A stretch of DNA of 64,000 nucleotides from Talinum fruticosum. Lineage: Eukaryota; Streptophyta; Magnoliopsida; Caryophyllales; Talinaceae. The stretch lies in the NCBI GenBank assembly GCA_021018815.1, contig JAITYX010000032.1:6041501-6105500 (forward strand). Reading direction: 5' to 3'. Numbering within the stretch: position 1 is the stretch's first letter; every line of letters begins with the position of its first letter. The notes beneath the pieces were generated by a model. It searched no databases, had not been told where the DNA came from, and saw only the letters and a program-made list of their open reading frames with translations. This document shows, piece after piece, positions 47,998 through 57,811 of this stretch. The position numbers and the translations under genes are program-made.

Positions 47998-48183
47998 ATC
48001 GTCGATTCTAGGTAGGGGATATTTATTCTTGACAGCTTATCTTGTTCAACTCCCTATAATCCACACATAATCTCAAGGTTCCATCCTTCTTTTTCACAAA
48101 TAGGACTCGGAGCTCCCCAAGGCGACACGCTCGGCCTAATGAATCCTTTTTGTAGCAATTCATCAAGTTGGGCCTTTAACTCT

Positions 48184-48924
48184 TTAAGTTCTGCTCGGGG
48201 CCATTCTATATGGTGCTTTAGAGATAGGTTGTGCGCCGGGAATTAGTTCAATTTCAAAATCAATCTCCCTTTGAGGAGGTAGGCCAGGTAGATCCTCAGG
48301 AAATACATCCGGAAACTCACATACTATAGGTATATCTTCTATGTTTATCTTATCCTTCCTATCCTCAGTAACATAACATAGGTATCCCGTACAACCATGT
48401 CTTAATAGTTTGTTAACCTTCATAACCGAAATTACAAAAGATTTCTTTGTATCTTTTTCACCATGAAAGCATATTTCCTTCCCTCTTGGCCCTTTTAAAA
48501 TAACCGTACCACCTTTACAATCTATTTTCGCTTCATGAGTTGCCAACCAATCCATTCCTAGAATCACATCAAATTCTGAAAGGTCTAATTGGATTAAGTT
48601 TACAGGAAGCGACTCTCCGCTTATGACTAGGGGTACACGTTGGTAGAGAATCAAACATTCTACTACTTTTCCGTTTGGTAACCCAATGTGACACTCAATT
48701 GGAGTTTTATGATTTTCTAAATGTAGCTGGGAGGCAGCCTGGGTAGATATAAATGAATGGGTAGCACCCGAATCAAATAAAACATAAAAAGGCTTTGAGT
48801 TTAGAAAGAGTGTACCAAGTAACAACCTGTTCCCGAGGCAGCCGCTTCCTTCCTCGTTCATTACGTATGCTCGCCCTACGGTCACCGGTTTTGGGGGTGG
48901 TGCAAGTCCTCGACGTGGCGGCAT
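48184..48924 (-). pseudogene. Gypsy aspartic protease and start of RT
   Basis: The protease active site is LFDSGATHSFIS, followed by DVILGMDWL. The RT lead-in PDVFPEDLPGLPP and IELIPGAQPISKAPYRM end the frame. The frame is broken relative to gag and to the RT core. Confidence 0.88.
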
Positions 48925-49961
48925 CGGGGGCCTCGCAGCTTCCCTTTTCTACAGCTTTGCGTCTTTTTGGGCACACGTTTATTAGATGTTCGGGGCTACC
49001 GCACCAAACACACTTATTGGTACCAATGCGACATTCCGGTGTGGTATGATTGGTCCGGCCACACTTGCTACAGGGTTCTGGGGCAGCTACGAGTACGGCT
49101 CTTGCTAAAGCCGTAGCAGTGTTTCTTTTGAGCTATACCCTCACTTGTATTGTCCCCTTTCCTCTTCAGAGTTCCCGTGGTTGAAGGTCCTTAATTCGCT
49201 CTTAACTCGCTCAACCTCGGCAGCCTCTCTCATACAGCTTCTTGATAATCTTTGATAGGTTGACCAGCAAGCCGATGTCGAATATAGTGGGCCAAGCCTT
49301 CCTCGAATCTTAACATCTTCATTCTTTCAGTAGCTACAAAATCCGGGGCAAATCTAGATAGCTTCATGAATTGACTCGCATACTCGCGTCACTCGTCATG
49401 TTATTATTCATTCTCGCTCCGTAAACTCTTTTTCTTTTCGACGTCGGACCGAGGTTGGGTAGAACTTTGCTCTCAACTCTTCTAGAAATTTCTCCCAAGT
49501 CAACTCACAACCTTGAAATTTGTTTTTCGTTGTGCTCCACCAAATATCTCGCTTCACCAGTCAGTAATAAGTCCCTATATTGACCCTTTTTTCTTCAGGG
49601 ACCTCAACGATCGCAAATATCTTTTCCATCTCTCTAATCCATTCTTCTAACTCCACCGGTTCGACTTTCCCGTCGTAAGTCTTAGGATTGCGTCGAGCAA
49701 CTCTATCAGCCTAACTTGTCGGGCTTAGAAGTGGATTCAACAGGCGTAGGGGGAATCCTTTTCATTAACTCTGTTACTAAATTTCTCCAAGTAGTATGGG
49801 TCATTAGGGTCGGTGGAACCCCCGAGGACACAGAGTTGGGTCTCACCACGGCTTTGCTGTGGGTTGGGAGGAGTTTCTAGTGCTGGGTCTTTACTACCTT
49901 GATCGTTGCCCACGTGTGCCGCCACATTCCGAGTGATGTTGTTACTTTCTCGCCTCGACAT
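48925..49961 (-). pseudogene. Gypsy gag region with two CCHC-like knuckles
   Basis: A possible gag start is ATG 49,961 (MSRRESNN). Two Cys/His clusters near 49,075-48,960 read CSKCGRTNHTTPEC and CVWCGSPEHLINVC, like retroviral-type zinc knuckles. Between them the capsid region is heavily frameshifted. Confidence 0.65.
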
Positions 49962-51808
49962 GCTGAATCACATAAATACAAATTTGCTTAATAATGTCCA
50001 CATATATGTACATATATATATATACATGTTTTTCCTTCAAAACAAAATGTTACCTACTCAAAACATCACATCATTTAGTTAAAACTATTCTCATTGCACT
50101 TACATACACAAACAAGCATCAAAATTACATGTTAGATTTCACCCCGCAACATCCACCATAGATTAAGTTTTGTACTTTTCTCCCCCTTCTTGTCCTTCCT
50201 TCTATCCAAAAGAGATCATAGTTAGCCCTAATCGAAGTCGCCCGGTAACCCCAAAATTAGGCGACACCACCGTTTAAGTTAGGTTGGTTGGCCTGTCATA
50301 TGTACATACATCATTTATACAAACATACCCAAAAATTATACCAACCCTAGACTACTGCCCTATATATACAAGTTCCCAACAAAACGGAGCCTCGGCCACA
50401 ACACTAGTGACCTCGCGTAGGGTCGATATCCGAGTCCCATTAGTCTTCCTCAGCCTCGGAATCCGAGCTGATATAGATCAACTCTACGTCACCTTGGTCC
50501 TCTCCTCCGCTCCCATACTCCCGTATCTCGTGGTCCTCTTCCGCATCAACCTCCTCGTCCGAGCTTAATATGACAAGCTCGGGCGACTCGGTATGTTTAT
50601 AACAACATGGACTCCTCCATAATCCTCGTGGCCGTCACACGGATCGTGCATGGGCTCAACTCCCAGTGCTATCCTCGGAATCCGACCGCGGAGGGAAAGC
50701 TGGTGGCTGCTGGGGGCCAAGTGCGGTGGGGGTGATGGTGATCCCTCTACAGGCTCAGGTGAAGGAGGGGGTGATGGGTCGTGCAGTAGGGGAAAGAAAA
50801 ATTGTAATGTCTCGTAATTAACCCCCTATGCTCCGGATTCTCTCTAACTAGGAGTTCATTGGTAATGGTGGCCCAAATCCCCGTATTTGAAACCTAGCCG
50901 TGTCGGCTCCAGTGGTCCCCTGTCACCATGAAGTCATGATATCGAGACCTAAACTCATCCCACGGGGCCACAGGTGGCGGGGACCACGTAAGCCGACGTG
51001 CTCGCACAAGTGAACTGTGGAACTCGATAAAGGGTCTTGCATATGTTCTAGCATGCTAGCATAAAGATGAGATATGTGTGCAGCCACAGGGGTGCCTGGT
51101 AGCATGTAGACAGCATAGGGATCCAAAGGAGCTCCTGCATGATTCATCTACACAAGCAAAGAAAATCATCTCGAACCAACCGGGGTTTATAGATCTTCAA
51201 TAAATAACATAATCGATAATCATATAATTGTCCACAACATCAAATCGCGTCACTTTAAAATCCTATATGTTAGTTTATCAATCTCCGAAACCTCCATCGG
51301 TTGAAAATTTCCCTATTAAAGGAAGACCCAAGGCTTATTCGGGCGTCGCTTTGCTTTCTAATTCCAACTTAAAGGTAATAAAGGAAATTTTCTAAAAGAG
51401 TTCGATATTTTTCTAAAAATTTCGGCAGAGTTTTGTTTGTAATATGGTCTATTCCCTAAACTCACGGCCTTAAAATCCCGCATAAAAACACAATATCACT
51501 CAACGAGCCACACGCTCGGAGTACATAACTCAACGGCCACACGCCGGAGTCCAACCAATATACATTAGAGTTGGAAACAACATAAATAATCCATAATGCA
51601 TCCGAAACAACTTATATGAACTTAATTACAAGCTCGCAAAACTTAAAAGCATAGAATGGGCATGTCAGCGACTTAAGTCAATCCAATATTAACTATACTA
51701 CATCCACAAGTCCTAAAATGACAATTTGAGTAAATAATAGCCACGTAATCTTCCTAAAGGTCAAACCCCGACACCTTAGGATCCCATTGCTCACAAGTGA
51801 TTTCTAAA
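49962..51808 (-). other. Gypsy leader region
   Basis: About 1.8 kb between the primer site and gag, long for a leader. One 74-codon frame (51,147-50,923, starting MNHAGAPLDPYAVYMLPGTP) stands out but matches no family I know. The rest shows no coding signal. Confidence 0.5.
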
Positions 51809-51824
51809 CCTCGGCTCGATACCA
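51809..51824 (-). other. Primer-binding site of the gypsy element
   Basis: On the minus strand TGGTATCGAGCCGAGG starts five bases after the LTR end. It resembles the complement of the initiator-Met tRNA 3' end used by many plant LTR elements. Confidence 0.8.
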
Positions 51825-51828
51825 CAAC

Positions 51829-54138
51829 CGTAACGCCCCAGCTACCGTCACCGAATAATTCCCTAATCCGAGAACATTAGGTAAGGTCGCAGCTGAAGTA
51901 AATAGCTGAAGGCGTTACCGCCGTCCTAACGAAAGGACAAGGCTAGCTTAAAATACCATAATAAACGAGTGTCTAGTGGTTATGCCTCCGCTGTGTCGCA
52001 GGGTGGCACCTTGACAACCTGAGTAGCCAATCCCAAGCATGGTTTTGCTACGTATTTACAAACCTTAGTGACCATTACAACGGAATATAATAGGAAATAC
52101 ACTTTGCTAAATCACAACCCGAAGTCAAACCCAAAATTAACGAGGATGAGCGTCACTCGTGAGCATCTAGTCCAACATAGAACAATGGCAATGGGATATC
52201 CAGCTAAGTCCTGCTCCCGTCAGGCTTCTTATGCAATGGGCTGTTCATCGATGCTTTTCCTAAAAACAAAACATCAAAATAATTCAAAGAATGAGTCGAA
52301 CTCAGCACGAACATTCCCGCACGAGTAAAATAGTTTTGAAACATATTGATTGAGCGCGCGCATTTCAATTCATTTTAGTTTGAAATCGGGGGAGAGAGTA
52401 TAAGTAAAATTGCTTGCCGGTTATTATCCGGAAGTGGAACCCCTTGGTAATTGATACGATCGTTGAACAGGTGTCACCCCCGGCCGATCGATAACCCGAG
52501 TTGACGCCGCGCGGTATAATTGGCGGGCCTAAGCCCTTGGTAATTGATAATTGGGCGGGGACCACTTAATTAGGTGGCAAAACTTGCCTTGTAAATGATT
52601 CATTGTTATTTGTATATATGAGAAATGTTGAGATTTGATGAAATATGTGAGTTTTCGAAAGGTACAGTGCAATGAACGTACTCGAACCGAGATTGTTTGC
52701 TTTCTCCCCTTTTTATGAAAATTTAAGTTGCTAGCTTTCCGGCAACCGAAGTGGCCTCAGCTCTGTTTCAAATAGATTTCCCTTGTTAATAATGTTTTTC
52801 TTGAGTTTTAATGCTTGAGTTCGTATAATCGCTGGTAATTTGATTTACTTTCTTTATTTGTTATGTAATCGATTAAACTAAGATTTTTGTTACTCAACTC
52901 CCTTGCACTAATTCTGTGTAGACCATTATTGAGTACGTTCTCGATAAAGTAGTCGACTAGATTTAGCAATGGTATTCGCACGATGTGATGCGTTACGGAC
53001 TCAAATTAAGAATTGAAATTACACATATACATGTATATATATACTTATGCATGTATACAAGTACCTAAACACTTCATAGTTAATATTGTTATTATTATTA
53101 TTGCCGTTGTTATTGTTATAAATAGATGCAACTAATTCGATTAATTATCTAAGGCTAACTTATCTTCGACCCTTATCCTTAACGTAATTTCTTTATTTCT
53201 CACTTCATCGAGTTCAAACCCATATCTAAGTGATTACTCAACCTACCAATGCCTTTCCACATAGAGGCTTCACAATTAACCATGTTGCTCAAATTCATAC
53301 ATATATCAACTTAAGGTCGAGGCATTACTTCCCCACAACTCACATTCGCAATCACAACTACGCATGCTTGACATTTGAACTATTTTCTCGAATTTCGCAG
53401 CTACACATTAGCCAGCTCAACCTATTCATATACTCCGCCCTACGTTTGCTCAATACAGTCATTCTCCAAAATCTCGTAATTCATCCAATACTCAATTAAA
53501 TAACTAAACATCCCTAATTTCGTTCTCTACATTATAATTTCTCAATAACAGCTTTCATTCCTTCGCATTTGTACATAATCAATCCATCAAAACCACAACT
53601 CCACCATCCACACCAAATCAAATTTCACAAAATCGATCTTCAAATTCACTCAACACATACTTCTAAGTCATATGCTTCGATTTATAGCTACAATTGCCTA
53701 AATAAATCAGAAACTTGATAATTTAGGGTTTAGCATGTTTACCTTCAGATTCGAAGAGGGAAGTTCAGGAGGATGAGCGGAAGGCGGCGGTGGACGGCGC
53801 CGCACCGGCAACCACCTTGCAGAGGCGGCGACCAGCTCCGGCGGCGCTGCGGCTGGGGTTGGCTGCCAAGCGAGCCGCGGCAGAGGAGTCCCGCAGTGCC
53901 TAGCGGGAGGAAGGGAGAGGCAGCGAGCGCGAGAGAGGGAGGAGGCGAGAGAGGGAGGGACGGGGACGACCGGCGCCGGTCTTCCGCCGGCGTCGCCCGC
54001 TGTGCTGGCCGGAGGGAGTGCCGCGAGGGAGGGGAAACAGGGGAACGGGAGGGCAGGGGAAGCAGGGGACGGGAGGAGCAGGGGAAAGAAGCGGATGAAG
54101 GTTTGAACCGAGCTTGCCCGATTAATTAGTCTAAACCG

Positions 54139-54169
<31 letters not shown>

Positions 54170-54243
54170 CAGATTATTCTATGACTGGATTTTTCTAAAA
54201 AAATCTGGCTTATTTATTTTATTTTTACTTTTATTTATTATTA

Positions 54244-54283
<40 letters not shown>

Positions 54284-54493
54284 TTTTAAATTTTATTTTA
54301 ATAATGACGTTCACAAATTATAACTTTATTATGAGATTTTTATTAGGGCCACTTCGTTGCCTTAACGGCATAATGCATGTATAAGAACTTTAAATATAAA
54401 ATGTCGAATTGAAGTGCACGCGCTCAATCATATAAATCTTATGATTAATGAATTAATTAAATATACAATGTGGTTTAGGGTCGGGTTGTTACA
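51829..54493 (-). repeat. Gypsy LTR (upstream, 5' in element sense), 2,665 bp
   Basis: It pairs with 42,702-45,360. The terminal T is replaced by C at 51,829. Differences from the partner LTR are small and cluster at CG, CAG and CTG sites. The open frame at 53,773-54,129 is the GC-rich LTR segment and is not called as a gene. Confidence 0.93.
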
Positions 54494-54498
54494 GTAAA
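54494..54498. repeat. Target-site duplication of the gypsy element (GTAAA), right
   Basis: The same five bases as at 42,697-42,701. Confidence 0.9.
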
Positions 54499-54692
54499 GC
54501 CGTAGGAAGCACTCCCACACAACATCTCCACACAAAAGATCTAATTCGCGGAGGAACTTTCATACCCCGGATATTGTTCCAGTCCATCTGTTGTACCACA
54601 TTGCTGCCCTCATTCGCTTCCTTCTTACTTAGTGTAATGAGCCGATAGGCGTGTTTTGCCGTAAGTTCTCCACTAACCGAATTGAACCACAC
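54499..54692 (-). pseudogene. LINE zf-RVT domain, N-terminal part
   Basis: The frame WFNSVSGELTAKHAYRLI and then VPPRIRSFVWRCCVGVLPTA is the plant zf-RVT region. It continues at 42,701 across the gypsy insertion. Confidence 0.8.
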
Positions 54693-54944
54693 TAGCGAAT
54701 CAGGGGCATATTTATGCTAAGCGGTATATTTTTATCACTTCCGCATCTATTGGCAAAAAATAGTATCCACCAAGCGGCTATCCCAATCTTTCGAATCCTA
54801 GTTGATAAGGTCGAGCAACTCGAAATAGGGAGTAATCTGGATTACGTGGCGTAATAACTTTAAAGGAGTGTGGACGAGGTATCCATTGATCATCCTATAT
54901 ATTTAGCGACATCCCATCACCAACCCCGCAAAAGCTGCCTTTAT

Positions 54945-55880
54945 CTAAGACCCATCGCACCCCCATATGCTCCTCCAAGTATAGCTCGGCCTGTGCCCCA
55001 ACGTAGCATCCATTAACCCACTATCCGGAAAGTATTTAGACTTTAGAAGTCGCCGGGCTAAGGAATCATCACTCCTAGACAGTCTCCATAGTTGCCTTGC
55101 TAAGAAAGCCGAGTTAAAAGAGTCAAGGTCCCGGAACCCCAGTCCCCCATCCTCCTTCTTACGATAGAGATGCTCTTTCCCTAGCGAGATGGACTTTTCT
55201 GGCCTGAAGGGAATCATGGCCCCACCAAAATCGGTTAATAATCGATTGAATTTCATCGCAAAGAATCTTTGGAAACTTGAATATGCTCATAGAGTAGGTC
55301 GGGATTGCTTGCGCGACAGCTTTAATGAGCACTTTCCGGCTGGCCCACGAGAGATGGTTGCCCATCCAAGTAGAGATTCTTTTAGCCACACGGTCCTTGA
55401 TAGGTAGGAAAGGTCTTCTCTTCAAGCTCCCAATAGAGGTGGGCAGACCTAAATATTTATCATGGGCTAGGACTTCACGGATATCCGTAGTTAATACAAC
55501 CTCATCTCTCCGAGATTGGGGCACTCCATTACTTGAACGAGACATTCGTCTTAGAATAATTGATTTTCTGCCCGAAGCTTGTTCATATTTATTCAAGATA
55601 TCCAGCACCACAGTAGCTCTGATCCACATTTGCTTTGCGAGAATATAAGGGTGTCATCTGCAAATAAAAGGTGGGAGATAATAGGAGCTCCTACACAAAT
55701 GCTGTGGCCAACAAGACTCCCATTCGTAACCGCAGTGGACAGCAAGTGGGAAAGGCCCTCAGCACGAGAATAAGAACAGATATGGAGAAATCGGATCACC
55801 TTGTCGAAGCCCTCTGGAAGGAACCACATGGCCTCTCGGTTCTCCATTAATAATAAAGGACATAGAAGTAGACTGTACAC
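54945..55880 (-). pseudogene. LINE reverse transcriptase, partial, frameshifted at least twice
   Basis: The catalytic motif HLLFADDTLIFS is in the frame ending near 55,593. After a shift near 55,630 come KYLGLPTSIG, WMGNHLSWASRKVLIKAVAQ and IINRFWWG. After another shift near 55,190 comes KKEDGGLGFRDLDSFNSAFL. All are standard landmarks of plant L1-type LINE RT. Confidence 0.88.
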
Positions 55881-55891
55881 ATCGCATAATC

Positions 55892-55954
55892 AATGGTCAA
55901 AGTAATTCATTGGAGACCGCAAAATGTCAAATTATGTAGTTTTTTGGGACGGAT
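55892..55954. mobile_element. Stowaway MITE, unit B, right part
   Basis: It matches 25,938-26,005 of unit A and ends TGGGACGGATGGAA. The 47 bp at 25,891-25,937 of A have no counterpart here. Confidence 0.85.
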
Positions 55955-56177
55955 GGAATATTTCATAAAACATGGTCTTATTTTGACATAGGGGTAAAAT
56001 TCATTTTACTTCATCATATAGGGCTACGAATTTATGTTTCACCACTTATTCTAATATAATGGGCTGCAATAAAGAATATTGTAGCCTAATAATGTACTTA
56101 AGGGCTATAAGTACTTCATTTGTTTGCCCAAGTTGACAATTTAGGTCTACAAATAAATATTTAGGGCATGTTCGAAG

Positions 56178-56238
56178 TTATATAAAAACTATTATTTATT
56201 TATGTTTTCTGTTTGTTTATGTTCGTTTCTGTTTGAGG

Positions 56239-56321
<83 letters not shown>

Positions 56322-56435
56322 ATTGTTATTTCTGTTTGTTTTGGTTTTTTCGTTCGTTTCCGTTTGTTTATGCTTTTTTCAGTTCGTTTATATTTGCTTA
56401 TGTTTTTTTCTTTTTCTATTATTTTTATATAACTT
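56178..56435. repeat. Inverted-repeat element with (ATT)n(GTT)n core, unit B
   Basis: Counterpart of 26,221-26,474. The (GTT) run is longer here and the (ATT) run shorter. Poly-Leu and poly-Ile/Val frames are repeat artefacts. Confidence 0.6.
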
Positions 56436-57709
56436 TGTGTTGGTTAAAATGACGTTATCAATGGCTAGGATGGAGGAGGAGAATGCTGTGTCGTGGTATG
56501 ACCACCGACCTGAAAGCAAAAACGGCCCGACTACGGTGTAATCGTGACAGCCGGTTGCTCCCCAAGGTTTCCACAGCAGCTTTACTTCCGTGCACTCGAA
56601 AGTAAAGTAAATGGAGTATGCAGAAATTATGCCTAGAGAAGAGGAAGCAGTAGAGAGGAGAGGAAGAGAATTGAGTGTGTTACTGAATGAGGAAGTGGAG
56701 GATTTTTCTCCACTTATCTCTCCACTATTGAGGATATCATGCCACGAAAATCTCCGATAAACAATCACGCATAGAATTGGTCAACGAAAGTCAAATAAAT
56801 TTTCTCCAAAAAAGAATATATACACTAGGCCCACTGCCCGCATGATTGTTCCATACCCTCCTCATCCTCAAACCATAGTACTAATTTTCAAATAATAGCC
56901 ATGAGAGGGAGATATATAAACCCAAGAGAATCCTAACAAAACTTCAATATGGGACTTTAGAAGAATAAGAAATATCATGCCAATTTCCAACAATTTGAAC
57001 ATGATTGTTTATGCTAAGATTTTAGGACTACAGGACCATGTCTGTCACCCATACTAAGCAACTAAGGCAACAACCTTAAATATTACAATATGGCTGTGAA
57101 TGCACATTCTGTCGCCTGAAATTTAATCATTGGCTTCAAAGATGTATTTGTAGTCAGTCCATAAGGACAAACTGTGGCTACGCTAATTTATTCTTTCGTA
57201 GTAGTCGTTAACATATAGTTTACAACCAACAATTTGCTAGCTAGCTATTGTTAAATGCATCATTGTGATTTGTTAAAATACATGTTATCCCAAATCGTAA
57301 CAGAGCCTGCCATGACTGACACAAAGCTGAGTCCTCTCCTATAACAAGTAATGGCCATGACGGGGAAGGGGATGGGCCTTGGAGGAGGAGGGTGCATGAA
57401 GGCAGACAGTCAAATAGGAGGGAGAAGACAAAAGGGTTTTGCTTTTCAGTAGTAGGGGAATGGATATGAAGGAAAAATTAAAGGGTATTTTTAGAATGGG
57501 AAAGTCACTAATTAATTTACGTTGTTCTTGGGAAAGTCATTAATTTGCATTGAAGTTCATCATATTCCGAATGGGAGAAGAATCTTCCAGTAGCAATTTA
57601 AATAGAAAGAATTGTCAACTTCCTTTTATGATTTTTTTTCCTTTTTCTTTGGAAAATCCTTAATTTTCGTCTGAGGAAGGCACTAAAACATTTCTACCCA
57701 GAATTGCAG
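56436..57709. promoter_or_regulatory. Upstream region of neprosin gene copy B
   Basis: No gene. Nearly identical to the upstream region of copy A from about 56,920 onward. Confidence 0.45.
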
Positions 57710-57717
57710 TATAAATA
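57710..57717 (+). promoter_or_regulatory. TATA box (TATAAATA), neprosin copy B
   Basis: About 100 bp upstream of the ATG at 57,812, identical to copy A. Confidence 0.65.
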
Positions 57718-57811
57718 AAGTGAGAGAGGAGAAGAAACAGAGAATCCAACTTGAGGTTGAAATATACTACTAATAGATTAGGTGTCCTGGTTTTCTCTCT
57801 TCAGTTCAGTA

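Larger units (their letters stand above)
42702..54493 (-). mobile_element. Ty3/gypsy chromovirus-like LTR retrotransposon (11.8 kb), inserted in a LINE
   Basis: A full-length structure on the minus strand: LTR (54,493-51,829), Met-tRNA primer site, leader, gag, protease, RT, RNase H, integrase, a chromodomain-like remnant, polypurine tract, LTR (45,360-42,702). Both LTRs have TGTAAC…GTTACA ends, except one mutated base at 51,829. The pol order and the tail motif GKLSPRYIGPYEI followed by HDVFHVSRL fit plant chromoviruses, most like the Tekay/Del group. The reading frame is broken in many places. It lies inside the LINE and is therefore the youngest event in the nest. Confidence 0.92.
54499..55891 (-). 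mobile_element. LINE retrotransposon, 5' remaining part (RT fingers to zf-RVT)
   Basis: The other half of the LINE split by the gypsy element. It begins abruptly inside the RT domain at 55,891, next to the Stowaway right part, as expected for a 5'-truncated LINE. Confidence 0.9.
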
